Source: Streptomyces roseifaciens | GTDB taxonomy: Bacteria > Actinomycetota > Actinomycetes > Streptomycetales > Streptomycetaceae | DNA: 64,000 bases | Reading direction: 5' to 3' | NCBI RefSeq assembly: GCF_001445655.1 | Contig: NZ_LNBE01000004.1 | Coordinates: 3,126,218 to 3,190,217, forward strand | Shown: in pieces, positions 53,171 through 62,288 of the stretch | Layout of the letters: each line of letters starts with the position of its first letter | Numbering within the stretch: position 1 is the stretch's first letter | The notes under the pieces: model-generated | The model's input: the letters and a program-made list of their open reading frames with translations, nothing else | The model's database searches: none | Told to the model about the DNA's origin: nothing | Position numbers and translations under genes: made by a program

Positions 53171-53256
53171 GCCGGATAGGCCGGGCAGAGGCGGGCAGAG
53201 CCGGGCGGAGGCGGCGCCCGTCCCATGCGCCCGCTCCAGGCCCGCCCCATGCGGCC
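53159..53256. repeat. Tandem short repeats and CATGGGGC copies between eccD and rpsO
   Basis: GCCGGATAG is tandemly repeated at the eccD stop, followed by GGGCAGAG-type units to 53210, and two CCCATGCG copies near 53222 and 53246. These occupy part of the 352-bp gap before rpsO. A rpsO promoter (TACTCT near 53362) is plausible but weakly supported. Confidence 0.5.
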
Positions 53257-53463
53257 CCGCCCGGGGCAGTGCCCCAGACCCGCCCCAGGCCCCCAGGCCT
53301 CCCGGAGCCCGCCCCGGGCCCCGTATCCGGCCCTCCCGGCCAGGGGGACTGGTCCGGGCTGGTACTCTGTGCAACGGCCGTTTGTGTACGCGCCTCCGGA
53401 GCGCCCTTCGCGGGTCTCTGGGGACAGCGCCCAGCGGACCCCGCCTCCCGAGTAACGGAAGCT

Positions 53464-53485
53464 CCCCTGAGTAAGAGACCAGGGG
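53464..53485 (+). promoter_or_regulatory. Leader hairpin of rpsO
   Basis: CCCCTG and CAGGGG form a 6-bp stem with a 10-base loop, 38 bp upstream of the rpsO start. In several bacteria S15 represses its own mRNA through a leader structure; this hairpin could serve that, but the structure is small and the role is inferred. Confidence 0.3.
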
Positions 53486-53522
53486 CACTCGGTGGCCAAA
53501 AGACACTCAGAAGGAGTATCGC

Positions 53523-53810
53523 GTGTCGCTCGACGCCGCTACGAAGAAGCAGATCATGGCCGAGTTCGCCACCAAGGAGGGCGACACCGGCTCCCCCGAG
53601 GTCCAGGTCGCGATGCTCACCCGCCGCATCTCGGACCTGACCGAGCACCTGAAGCAGCACAAGCACGACCACCACTCGCGTCGTGGCCTGCTGCTCCTGG
53701 TCGGCCAGCGTCGCCGCCTGCTGCAGTACCTGGCCAAGAAGGACATCACGCGCTTCCGCGCCCTGGTCGAGCGCCTCGGCATCCGCCGCGGTGCCGCCGG
53801 CGCCAAGTAA
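53523..53810 (+). CDS. rpsO: 30S ribosomal protein S15
   Basis: A 95-residue S15 with GTG 53523 (AAGGAG upstream). The typical family features are visible: [20 protein letters not shown], the 16S-binding [20 protein letters not shown] and the C-terminal [20 protein letters not shown]. The protein initiates assembly of the central domain of the 30S subunit. The rpsO-pnp pairing is conserved; in S. coelicolor the pair is read from separate rpsO and pnp promoters and the intergenic RNA is cut by RNase III. A terminator-like hairpin lies 10 bp after the stop. Confidence 0.97.
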   Translation: MSLDAATKKQIMAEFATKEGDTGSPEVQVAMLTRRISDLTEHLKQHKHDHHSRRGLLLLVGQRRRLLQYLAKKDITRFRALVERLGIRRGAAGAK

Positions 53811-53819
53811 GACACCGTG

Positions 53820-53856
53820 AAGGGAGCGGTTCCCACCATCTGGGGGCCGCTCCCTT
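53820..53856 (+). terminator. Terminator/attenuator between rpsO and pnp
   Basis: A perfect 10-bp stem AAGGGAGCGG / CCGCTCCCTT with a 17-base loop, followed by TGCG. It probably limits readthrough into pnp. Confidence 0.75.
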
Positions 53857-53924
53857 TGCGTATCTCGTGGAGAGCAGAAGCTTTGTAGTCTGGTTTCCAC
53901 AACGGCACCTACGCCGAACCGTAT

Positions 53925-54025
53925 GAGGAGGAGCGCTCAGCTCGCCGCCGGTCCTCGGTAGTGGCCCCCGGATCAGGGAAATCCGGGTGCTTCGATCGAA
54001 GACCGGCCAGCACAGACGCTCCTCC
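53925..54025 (+). promoter_or_regulatory. Nested three-tier hairpin in the pnp leader
   Basis: An outer stem GGAGGAGCG/CGCTCCTCC (53927-53935 with 54017-54025), a middle stem GCCGGTC/GACCGGC (53947-53953 with 54001-54007), and an inner stem CCCGGAT/ATCCGGG (53967-53973 with 53981-53987), 50 bp upstream of the pnp start. A palindrome TTCGATCGAA lies between the inner and middle arms. It is likely an RNase III processing site for PNPase autocontrol, by analogy with the known rpsO-pnp system. Confidence 0.6.
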
Positions 54026-54075
54026 ACCACCGTCCCCGCCACACGGGCCGGGACGTAGACGAGGAGATATCCCTG

Positions 54076-56301
54076 GTGGAGAACGAGACCCACTACGCCG
54101 AGGCCGTCATTGACAACGGCGCCTTCGGCACCCGCACCATCCGCTTCGAGACGGGCCGCCTGGCCAAGCAGGCCGCCGGTTCCGCCGTGGCGTACCTGGA
54201 CGACGACACCATGGTGCTGTCGGCCACCTCCGCTTCCAAGAAGCCCAAGGACCAGCTCGACTTCTTCCCCCTGACGGTGGACGTCGAGGAGCGCATGTAC
54301 GCGGCCGGCAAGATCCCCGGCTCCTTCTTCCGTCGTGAGGGCCGCCCCTCCGAGGACGCGGTCCTCACCTGCCGCCTGATCGACCGCCCGCTGCGCCCCT
54401 CCTTCAAGAAGGGCCTGCGCAACGAGATCCAGATCGTCGAGACGGTCATGGCGCTCAACCCCGACCACCTCTACGACGTGGTCGCGATCAACGCCGCCTC
54501 CTGCTCCACGCAGCTCGCGGGCCTGCCCTTCTCCGGTCCGATCGGCGCCACCCGCGTCGCTCTGATCAAGGGCCAGTGGGTCGCGTTCCCGACCCACACC
54601 GAGCTCGAGGACGCCGTCTTCGACATGGTCGTGGCCGGCCGCGTCCTGGAGGACGGCGACGTCGCGATCATGATGGTCGAGGCCGAGGCCACCGAGAAGA
54701 CCGTCCAGCTGGTCAAGGACGGCGCCGACGCCCCCACCGAGGAGGTCGTCGCCGCCGGTCTCGAGGCCGCGAAGCCCTTCATCAAGGTCCTGTGCCGCGC
54801 GCAGTCCGAGCTCGCCTCCAAGGCCGCCAAGCCCGAGGGCGAGTTCCCGGTCTTCCTGGACTACCAGGACGACGTCCTGGCCGCCCTGACCAAGGCCGTC
54901 CGCGACGAGCTCGCCCAGGCGCTCACCATCGCCGGCAAGCAGGAGCGCGAGACCGAGATCGACCGCGTCAAGGAGCTCGCCGCCGAGAAGCTCCTGCCGG
55001 AGTTCGAGGGCCGCGAGAAGGAGATCTCCGCCGCGTACCGCTCGCTGACCAAGTCCCTGGTCCGTGAGCGCGTCATCAAGGAGAAGAAGCGCATCGACGG
55101 CCGTGGCGTGACGGACATCCGTACGCTCGCCGCCGAGGTCGAGGCCATCCCGCGCGTGCACGGCTCCGCCCTGTTCGAGCGTGGCGAGACCCAGATCCTG
55201 GGCGTCACCACCCTCAACATGCTCCGCATGGAGCAGCAGCTGGACACCCTCTCCCCGGTGACCCGCAAGCGCTACATGCACAACTACAACTTCCCGCCGT
55301 ACTCCGTCGGCGAGACCGGCCGCGTCGGTTCGCCGAAGCGCCGCGAGATCGGCCACGGCGCCCTGGCCGAGCGGGCCATCGTGCCCGTGCTGCCGACGCG
55401 CGAGGAGTTCCCCTACGCCATCCGCCAGGTCTCCGAGGCGCTGGGCTCCAACGGCTCGACGTCCATGGGCTCGGTCTGCGCCTCCACCATGTCGCTGCTG
55501 AACGCCGGTGTGCCCCTGAAGGCCCCCGTCGCCGGCATCGCCATGGGCCTGATCTCCCAGGAGATCGACGGCAAGACGCACTACGTCGCCCTCACCGACA
55601 TCCTCGGTGCGGAGGACGCCTTCGGCGACATGGACTTCAAGGTCGCCGGCACCAAGGAGTTCGTGACCGCCCTCCAGCTCGACACCAAGCTGGACGGCAT
55701 CCCGGCCTCCGTCCTGGCCGCGGCCCTCAAGCAGGCCCGTGACGCCCGCCTCCACATCCTCGACGTGATGATGGAAGCGATCGACACGCCGGACGAGATG
55801 TCCCCCAACGCCCCGCGGATCATCACCGTCAAGATCCCCGTGGACAAGATCGGTGAGGTCATCGGCCCCAAGGGCAAGATGATCAACCAGATCCAGGAGG
55901 ACACCGGCGCCGAGATCACGATCGAGGACGACGGCACCATCTACATCGGTGCCGCCGACGGCCCGGCCGCCGAGGCCGCCCGTGCCACGATCAACGGCAT
56001 CGCCAACCCGACCATGCCGGAGGTCGGCGAGCGCTACCTGGGTACGGTCGTCAAGACCACCACCTTCGGTGCCTTCGTCTCCCTCATGCCGGGCAAGGAC
56101 GGTCTGCTGCACATCTCGCAGATCCGCAAGCTCGCCGGCGGCAAGCGCGTGGAGAACGTCGAGGACGTGCTCGGCGTGGGCCAGAAGGTCCAGGTCGAGA
56201 TCGCCGAGATCGACCAGCGCGGCAAGCTCTCCCTCGTCCCCGTCATCGAGGGCGAGGACGGCGACAAGGCCGACGAGACCAAGGACGAGTCCGCCAAGTG
56301 A
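54076..56301 (+). CDS. pnp: Polyribonucleotide nucleotidyltransferase (PNPase)
   Basis: A 741-residue PNPase, the 3'-5' phosphorolytic RNase that also adds 3' tails in Streptomyces. Two RNase PH-like cores (about 1-230 and 330-560, the second with [20 protein letters not shown] and SDGSTSMG-like [10 protein letters not shown]), the linking helical domain, a KH domain ([15 protein letters not shown], near 595) and an S1 domain ([20 protein letters not shown], near 655) are all present. GTG 54076 has GAGGAGAT upstream. Its stop overlaps the start of the M16 protease gene (GTGA), so the two are coupled. Confidence 0.97.
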   Translation: MENETHYAEAVIDNGAFGTRTIRFETGRLAKQAAGSAVAYLDDDTMVLSATSASKKPKDQLDFFPLTVDVEERMYAAGKIPGSFFRREGRPSEDAVLTCRLIDRPLRPSFKKGLRNEIQIVETVMALNPDHLYDVVAINAASCSTQLAGLPFSGPIGATRVALIKGQWVAFPTHTELEDAVFDMVVAGRVLEDGDVAIMMVEAEATEKTVQLVKDGADAPTEEVVAAGLEAAKPFIKVLCRAQSELASKAAKPEGEFPVFLDYQDDVLAALTKAVRDELAQALTIAGKQERETEIDRVKELAAEKLLPEFEGREKEISAAYRSLTKSLVRERVIKEKKRIDGRGVTDIRTLAAEVEAIPRVHGSALFERGETQILGVTTLNMLRMEQQLDTLSPVTRKRYMHNYNFPPYSVGETGRVGSPKRREIGHGALAERAIVPVLPTREEFPYAIRQVSEALGSNGSTSMGSVCASTMSLLNAGVPLKAPVAGIAMGLISQEIDGKTHYVALTDILGAEDAFGDMDFKVAGTKEFVTALQLDTKLDGIPASVLAAALKQARDARLHILDVMMEAIDTPDEMSPNAPRIITVKIPVDKIGEVIGPKGKMINQIQEDTGAEITIEDDGTIYIGAADGPAAEAARATINGIANPTMPEVGERYLGTVVKTTTFGAFVSLMPGKDGLLHISQIRKLAGGKRVENVEDVLGVGQKVQVEIAEIDQRGKLSLVPVIEGEDGDKADETKDESAK

Positions 56302-57677
56302 CGTCCCGTAGTACACGGAAGACGGCCCGCACCTCCTCGGAGGGGCGGGCCGTCGCCCGTACCCAAACGCTCCTCAAGGGCGAGAACGGCATCGGCACGG
56401 TCCGCCGCACCACCCTCCCGGGCGGCCTGCGCATCGTCACCGAGACGCTGCCGTCCGTGCGCTCCGCGACCTTCGGCATCTGGGCCAACGTCGGCTCCCG
56501 CGACGAGACGCCGGCCCTCAACGGTGCCACCCACTACCTGGAGCACCTGCTCTTCAAGGGCACGGCCAAGCGCAGCGCGCTCGACATCTCCTCGGCCATC
56601 GACGCCGTCGGCGGCGAGATGAACGCGTTCACGGCCAAGGAGTACACGTGCTACTACGCGCGCGTGCTCGACACCGACCTGCCGCTGGCCATCGACGTCG
56701 TCTGCGACATGCTCACCGGATCGCTGATCGACGCCGCCGACGTCGACGCCGAGCGCGGCGTGATCCTCGAAGAGATCGCGATGACGGAGGACGACCCCGG
56801 CGACTGCGTGCACGACCTGTTCGCGCACACCATGCTGGGCGACACGCCCCTGGGCCGCCCCGTCCTCGGCACGGTCGACACCATCAACGCCCTCACGCGC
56901 GACCAGATCGCCCGCTTCTACAAGAAGCACTACGACCCGACGCGTCTCGTCGTGGCCGCCGCGGGCAACGTCGACCACGCCAAGGTCGTCCGCCAGGTGC
57001 GCGCCGCCTTCGACCGGGCCGGCGCCCTGAGCCGTACGGACGCCACGCCCGTCGACCCCCGCTCCGGCGCCCGTGCGATCCGCACCGCCGGCCGCGTGGA
57101 GGTGCTCGGCCGCAAGACCGAGCAGGCGCACGTCGTCCTCGGCATGCCCGGCCTGTCGCGCACGGACGACCGCCGCTGGGCGCTCGGCGTGCTCAACACC
57201 GCCCTCGGCGGCGGCATGAGCTCGCGGCTCTTCCAGGAGGTCCGGGAGAAGCGCGGCCTGGCCTACTCGGTCTACTCCTACACCTCGGGCTACGCCGACT
57301 GCGGCCTCTTCGGCGTCTACGCCGGCTGCCGCCCGAGCCAGGTCCACGATGTCCTGAAGATCTGCCGCGACGAGCTCGACAAGGTCGCGTCGGAGGGGCT
57401 GCCGGACGAGGAGATCAGCCGCGCCGTGGGGCAGCTCGCGGGCTCCACCGTCCTCGGCCTGGAGGACACCGGTGCGCTCATGAACCGCATCGGCAAGAGC
57501 GAGCTGTGCTGGGGCGACCAGATGTCCGTCGACGACATGCTGGCGCGCATCTCGGCCGTCACCCCGGACGAGGTCCGCGAGGTGGCCCGCGATGTACTGG
57601 GACAGCGTCCTTCGCTGTCCGTCATCGGCCCGCTGAAGGACAAGCAGGCCGCGCGCCTGCACGAGGCCGTTTCTTAG
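56298..57677 (+). CDS. M16-family zinc metalloprotease (insulinase-like)
   Basis: A 459-residue M16 protease. The inverted zinc motif HxxEH is H79-Y-L-E82-H83, and the distal glutamate ligand is in [10 protein letters not shown] (E158/E159). The C-terminal inactive half (from about 245) includes [20 protein letters not shown] and [13 protein letters not shown], the glycine- and Arg/Tyr-containing block that completes the active chamber. The GTG start overlaps the pnp stop. It is probably a cytosolic peptidase processing small peptides or a processing-peptidase-like protein. It is placed between pnp and dapB throughout actinobacteria. Confidence 0.92.
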   Translation: MTSRSTRKTARTSSEGRAVARTQTLLKGENGIGTVRRTTLPGGLRIVTETLPSVRSATFGIWANVGSRDETPALNGATHYLEHLLFKGTAKRSALDISSAIDAVGGEMNAFTAKEYTCYYARVLDTDLPLAIDVVCDMLTGSLIDAADVDAERGVILEEIAMTEDDPGDCVHDLFAHTMLGDTPLGRPVLGTVDTINALTRDQIARFYKKHYDPTRLVVAAAGNVDHAKVVRQVRAAFDRAGALSRTDATPVDPRSGARAIRTAGRVEVLGRKTEQAHVVLGMPGLSRTDDRRWALGVLNTALGGGMSSRLFQEVREKRGLAYSVYSYTSGYADCGLFGVYAGCRPSQVHDVLKICRDELDKVASEGLPDEEISRAVGQLAGSTVLGLEDTGALMNRIGKSELCWGDQMSVDDMLARISAVTPDEVREVARDVLGQRPSLSVIGPLKDKQAARLHEAVS

Positions 57678-57707
57678 TTCACCGCGGGAAGTAGTTCACC
57701 GCTGTAG

Positions 57708-58475
<768 letters not shown>

Positions 58476-58480
58476 GCACC

Positions 58481-58942
58481 GTGCGCGCCAAAATCGTCTA
58501 CTTCGCCCTGGCCGCCATCCTGGTCGTCTACTTCGTCCTGGTCGGCAGCCGCGGAGTGATGCTCATCCAGCAGGGCACCGCCGTCACCATCGCCTTCGGA
58601 GTGTCGGTCCTGGTGCTGCCGTTCATCGGCGCCTGGTTCCTCTACCAGACCACCAAGTTCGCGCGCGACGCCAACCGGCTGGCGCGGGAGCTGGAGGCCG
58701 AGGGCGGGCTGCCGGTGGACGAACTGGTGCGCACCCCCAGCGGGCGCATCGACCGGGACTCCGCGGACGCGGTCTTCACCAAGCGCAAGGCCGAGACGGA
58801 GGACGCGCCGTCCGACTGGCGCACCTGGTTCCGGCTGGCCGTCGCCTACCACGACGCCCGGGACACCCCCCGCGCCCGCAAGGCCATGCAGCGGGCGATC
58901 GCCCTGCACGACAGGAAGCCGGTGCGGGCGGACGCCGTATAG
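58481..58942 (+). CDS. Two-helix membrane protein, dapB-linked
   Basis: A 153-residue protein with two N-terminal transmembrane helices (KIVYFALAAILVVYFVLVG and VSVLVLPFIGAWFLY), followed by a cytosolic helical part (TTKFARDANRLARELEAEG and TWFRLAVAYHDARDTPRARK) that has a weak TPR-like character. GTG 58481 follows the dapB stop by 5 bp. The position is conserved in Streptomyces, but I do not know a function. Confidence 0.8.
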   Translation: MRAKIVYFALAAILVVYFVLVGSRGVMLIQQGTAVTIAFGVSVLVLPFIGAWFLYQTTKFARDANRLARELEAEGGLPVDELVRTPSGRIDRDSADAVFTKRKAETEDAPSDWRTWFRLAVAYHDARDTPRARKAMQRAIALHDRKPVRADAV

Positions 58943-58968
58943 GGCGCTGCAACGTCCTGCGGAGGCGG

Positions 58969-59081
58969 CATGAGGCCACCGCATGGGGCGCCTGCACGGG
59001 GCGCGGTGCCTGTCCGGCGGCATGGGGCTGTGCATGGGGCCGCGCAGTATGGGGCACCACATGGGCCCCGCATGGGGCGGC
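58969..59081. repeat. CATGGGGC array with 11-15-bp steps
   Basis: Eight near-copies start at 58969, 58982, 58995, 59021, 59033, 59048, 59060 and 59071, most intervals being 11-13 bp (about one helical turn) and one double. They lie between the convergent membrane-protein and PH-domain genes. Confidence 0.75.
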
Positions 59082-59113
59082 GTGCGCCCGGCTCGCCGCC
59101 GGGCGGCACCGCG

Positions 59114-59689
59114 TCAGCGGCGGAAGTCCGCCGCCCAGCCCTCGACCGCGTCGCACGCCATCGCGAACGCCTGCGGACGCCCGAGGAAGTCCGCCCCGTG
59201 GTCGGTGACCAGGGTCGGCAGGGGGCTGCCGCCCGCGCGCTCCACGACGACCGCCTGCCCCTGCACGGTGCGGGGGAGACCCAGCCACCGCACGGGCTGC
59301 TGCGCGGTGCGCACGGCCGTCACCTCGGCCCAGGGCACCGTCTTCGCGGACAGCAGCCCCACGTGGCGCAGCCCGTGCTCGCTCACCCAGACCCCGGCAC
59401 GCACCAGGCGCACGGCCAGGGCGATCACCAGGACGGCGACGGCGACACAGATGCCCGCCCCGGGCAGGGAGCCCGCCACGGCAATGATCATCGCGGCGAA
59501 GAGCACGTACGAGGCGAGCAGCAGCAACAGCGCGGTGACGCCGACGCGCCACGGACCCGGACGGTAGGGACGGCGCCAGCGGGCGAGGTCCTCGTCCCCG
59601 GCGGGCGGGGCGGCGGCCCCGGCGGCAGGCGCGAGCTCCTCGGCGTCGCGGTCAGCGGTCAGGAAGGGCAGGGGCACGAAATTCCTCAC
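59114..59689 (-). CDS. PH domain-containing membrane protein
   Basis: A 191-residue protein with two central transmembrane helices (VTALLLLLASYVLFAAMII and CVAVAVLVIALAVRLV), an Ala/Pro-rich N-terminus and a C-terminal PH-like domain (WVSEHGLRHVGLLSAKTVPW, then EVTAVRTAQQ and AVVVERAGGSPL). The bacterial PH_6-type domain is seen on the cytosolic side. ATG 59689 has a modest upstream ribosome site. Function unknown; the gene is convergent with the dapB-linked gene and separated by a repeat array. Confidence 0.75.
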   Translation of the reverse strand: MRNFVPLPFLTADRDAEELAPAAGAAAPPAGDEDLARWRRPYRPGPWRVGVTALLLLLASYVLFAAMIIAVAGSLPGAGICVAVAVLVIALAVRLVRAGVWVSEHGLRHVGLLSAKTVPWAEVTAVRTAQQPVRWLGLPRTVQGQAVVVERAGGSPLPTLVTDHGADFLGRPQAFAMACDAVEGWAADFRR

Positions 59690-59738
59690 TCGTCAGCAAG
59701 CACGCTCGAACGGCTGTGCCCGGTGAGGCTATAGAAAA

Positions 59739-59783
59739 GGGCGGGACCCGAGCACACCAGGGTCGGTGCGCGGGATCCCGCCC
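59739..59783 (-). terminator. Terminator of the 80-aa membrane protein gene
   Basis: GGGCGGGA / TCCCGCCC (8-bp stem, 29-base loop with internal pairing) is followed on the minus strand by TTTTCTATAG, a fair T-tract. Confidence 0.7.
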
Positions 59784-59801
59784 GTCATGATCATCCGCAG
59801 G

Positions 59802-60044
59802 TCAGCGGCCGTCCGAGGTCTCGGAACGCTGCGACTGGTGCGTGTCCTGCGGGCTCGGCTGCAGCGACGGCATTCCGAACAGCAGCGCTCCTACCAGCCC
59901 CGTCGTCACCGTGAGGCCCACGAGCAGGCGGCCGGCCAGCTGCGAGCGGCTCGGGCGTTCTCGGGGCGGCGGCGTGACGTTGCTGCGGTAGCGCTCTGCC
60001 TCGGCGACGAAGGCGAACGGCACGGGCTCTCGCCGGCGGAACAT
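59802..60044 (-). CDS. Small membrane protein
   Basis: An 80-residue protein from ATG 60044 (AGGAGAGCC upstream on this strand). One helix is visible (LLVGLTVTTGLVGALLFG, about 42-59), with a basic cytosolic N-terminus and a Ser/Gln-rich C-terminal tail (LQPSPQDTHQSQRSE). It is divergent from thyX. I do not recognise the family. Confidence 0.72.
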   Translation of the reverse strand: MFRRREPVPFAFVAEAERYRSNVTPPPRERPSRSQLAGRLLVGLTVTTGLVGALLFGMPSLQPSPQDTHQSQRSETSDGR

Positions 60045-60255
60045 GATGGGGGCTCTCCTAGGAACCTCGAAAACTGCTGTCGTACGTAAGGACGATCAAA
60101 GCGCGCCGACGGTGCCCGTTTTCGGCGACTTCTGTGAAAAATCTCAACCAGTGAGCAGCTTGCCCCGTCGCGGCGGGGCCGTCGGCCGCCGAGTGTCAGT
60201 GGCGGCCCGTAGGCTGGGCGCCGCCCCGAGCCATGCAACTGGAAGGACCCCGCCG

Positions 60256-60996
60256 GTGACCGACAGCCCCACCGAGACCGCCAAGCCCACGTTCCGCGGC
60301 GACGTGACCGTCGAGCTGGTCAAGCACAGCGCTGCCGACTCCGACGTGCTGTGGGCGGCCCGCGTCTCCACCGCCGGCGAGCAGTCCCTGGAAGAGATCA
60401 CCAAGGACCCGGAGCGGTCCAAGGGGCTGATCAACTACCTGATGCGCGACCGCCACGGCAGCCCCTTCGAGCACAACTCGATGACCTTCTTCATCAGCGC
60501 GCCGATCTTCGTCTTCCGCGAGTTCATGCGCCACCGCGTGGGCTGGTCGTACAACGAGGAGTCGGGTCGCTACCGGGAGCTGCAGCCCGTCTTCTACGTC
60601 CCGGACGCCGAGCGCAAGCTCGTCCAGGAGGGCCGTCCCGGCAAGTACGTCTTCGTCGAGGGCACCGACGCGCAGCACGAGCTGACCACGCGCGTCATGG
60701 AGAGCACCTACCGCGAGGCCTACGAGGCCTACCAGGAGATGCTGGCCGCCGGCGTGGCCCGCGAGGTCGCGCGCTCGGTCCTCCCGGTCGGCCTGTTCTC
60801 CTCGATGTACGCCACCTGCAACGCCCGCTCGCTGATGCACTTCCTCGGCCTGCGCACGCAGCATGAGCAGGCGGCCGTGCCGTCCTTCCCGCAGCGGGAG
60901 ATCGAGATGGTCGGCGAGAAGATGGAGGCGGAGTGGGCGAAGCTCATGCCCCTCACGTACGCCGCGTTCAACAAGAACGGCCGCGTCGCCCCCTGA
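60256..60996 (+). CDS. thyX: FAD-dependent thymidylate synthase
   Basis: A 246-residue ThyX, the flavin-dependent dUMP methylase that uses methylene-THF and NADPH. The signature is at 92-105: R92-H93-R94 in MRHRVGWSYNEESGRY, with S98, S103 and R105. Other conserved parts are SPFEHNSMTFFIS and the C-terminal FLGLRTQHEQAAVPSFPQRE. GTG 60256 (GGAAGGA upstream) is used because the longer open frame crosses the divergent promoter. The protein is unrelated to ThyA. A hairpin follows before dapA. Confidence 0.97.
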   Translation: MTDSPTETAKPTFRGDVTVELVKHSAADSDVLWAARVSTAGEQSLEEITKDPERSKGLINYLMRDRHGSPFEHNSMTFFISAPIFVFREFMRHRVGWSYNEESGRYRELQPVFYVPDAERKLVQEGRPGKYVFVEGTDAQHELTTRVMESTYREAYEAYQEMLAAGVAREVARSVLPVGLFSSMYATCNARSLMHFLGLRTQHEQAAVPSFPQREIEMVGEKMEAEWAKLMPLTYAAFNKNGRVAP

Positions 60997-61075
60997 CCTG
61001 GGCGGCCCCCGGGCCCGGCGGCCTCTGCGCCGCCTCCCGGGGGTGCCGTACGGCCCGGTAACTACGGTGTCCGTA

Positions 61076-61154
61076 TTGCGGCTTTTCGTGGCTTTAATCT
61101 AGTCTGAAAAGACGGACCCGGCACTGCTTGAACCCCCGAGCAGGCAGTGCCGGG
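61076..61154 (+). promoter_or_regulatory. Putative dapA promoter with leader hairpin
   Basis: TTGCGG and TAGTCT separated by 18 bp (61076-61105) resemble a sigma-70 promoter. Downstream, CCCGGCACTGC (61117-61127) pairs perfectly with GCAGTGCCGGG (61144-61154), 50 bp before the dapA start. The hairpin may end thyX transcription or act in the dapA leader; both roles are inferred. Confidence 0.45.
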
Positions 61155-61204
61155 ATCCCTTTGGCACTCCCCGAGGGGGCACCTCACGGTGAGCAACGAG
61201 TAGC

Positions 61205-62116
61205 GTGACCCTCATGGCTCCGACCTCCACACCGCAGACGCCCTTCGGGCGGGTCCTGACCGCCATGGTCACGCCCTTCACCGCTGACGGTGCCCTCGAC
61301 CTCGACGGCGCTCAGCGGCTCGCCACCCACCTCGTGGACGCCGGCAACGACGGCCTCATCGTCAACGGCACCACCGGCGAGTCCCCGACCACCAGCGATG
61401 CGGAGAAAGCCCAGCTCGTACGGGCCGTGGTCGAGGCGGTCGGAGACCGCGCCCACGTCGTCGCCGGAGCCGGCACCAACCACACGCACCACAGCGCCGA
61501 GCTGGCCCGCGCCGCCGAGAAGGCGGGCGCCCACGGCCTCCTCGTCGTCACGCCGTACTACAACAAGCCCCCGCAGCAGGGCCTGGTCCGGCACTTCACC
61601 GCCGTCGCCGACGCCACCGGCCTGCCGGTGATGGTCTACGACATCCCGGGCCGCAGCGGCGTCGCCATCGACACCGAGACCCTCGTCCGGCTGGCGGACC
61701 ACCCGCGCATCGTCGCCAACAAGGACGCCAAGGGCGACCTGGGCGCGACGAGCTGGGCCATCGCCCGCTCCGGCCTCGCCTGGTACTCCGGCGACGACAT
61801 GCTGAACCTGCCGCAGCTCGCCGTCGGCGCCGCAGGCTTCGTCTCGGTCGCGGGCCACTTCGTCGCCGCCGACCTGCGCGCCATGACCGACGCCTACCTG
61901 GCCGGTGACGTCCGCAAGGCCACCGAGATCCACCAGAAGCTGCTCCCCGTCTTCACGGGCCTCTTCCGCACCCAGGGCGTCATGACCACCAAGGCGGGCC
62001 TGGCCCTGCAGGGACTGCCCGCCGGCCCCGTGCGCCTGCCGCTGGTCGAGCTCACCGAGCAGGAGACCGAGCAGCTCCGGCGCGACCTCACGGCCGGCGG
62101 CGTCCAGCTCGGCTGA
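61205..62116 (+). CDS. dapA: 4-hydroxy-tetrahydrodipicolinate synthase
   Basis: A 303-residue DapA, condensing pyruvate with aspartate semialdehyde in the diaminopimelate/lysine route. The Schiff-base lysine is K173 in ANKDAKGD, and the TIM barrel shows GTTGESPTTSDAEK, TPYYNKPPQQGLVRHF and VYDIPGRSGVAI. Start GTG 61205; ATG 61214 three codons later is possible. It is not adjacent to dapB but lies in the same region, as in other streptomycetes. Confidence 0.96.
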   Translation: MTLMAPTSTPQTPFGRVLTAMVTPFTADGALDLDGAQRLATHLVDAGNDGLIVNGTTGESPTTSDAEKAQLVRAVVEAVGDRAHVVAGAGTNHTHHSAELARAAEKAGAHGLLVVTPYYNKPPQQGLVRHFTAVADATGLPVMVYDIPGRSGVAIDTETLVRLADHPRIVANKDAKGDLGATSWAIARSGLAWYSGDDMLNLPQLAVGAAGFVSVAGHFVAADLRAMTDAYLAGDVRKATEIHQKLLPVFTGLFRTQGVMTTKAGLALQGLPAGPVRLPLVELTEQETEQLRRDLTAGGVQLG

Positions 62117-62126
62117 ACCGCCGCCC

Positions 62127-62149
62127 CGGACCGGGAACCGTCCGGTCCG
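62127..62149 (+). terminator. Terminator after dapA
   Basis: An 8-bp stem CGGACCGG / CCGGTCCG with a 7-base loop, 10 bp after the dapA stop; no T-tract. Confidence 0.55.
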
Positions 62150-62235
62150 CCCACGACTTCACAACTGAATACACCGGCTGAAGACGCCGGACCCCACAAC
62201 TGAAGATCCAAAAACAACTGCAAGTGCACGAAGGT

Positions 62236-62274
62236 CACGCGCGCCATATGTCCTGCGGGCATGTGGCGTGCGTG
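62236..62274 (+). promoter_or_regulatory. Leader hairpin directly upstream of the RNase J ribosome site
   Basis: Arms 62236-62250 and 62260-62274 form a 15-bp stem with two G-U pairs and a 9-base loop, ending immediately before GTGAGGAGAG (ribosome site). It covers an in-frame GTG at 62268, supporting the downstream TTG as the real start. The leader is A-rich and carries ACAACTGA twice. Confidence 0.55.
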
Positions 62275-62288
62275 GTGAGGAGAGTCTT

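Noticed and set aside
53523..56301. Separate small genes antisense in rpsO-pnp
   Set aside because: All such frames mirror the codons of rpsO and pnp; none has its own start signal.
60043..60255. Longer N-terminus for ThyX
   Set aside because: The extra sequence passes through the divergent promoter region and lacks a ribosome site, whereas GTG 60256 has one and matches the usual length.
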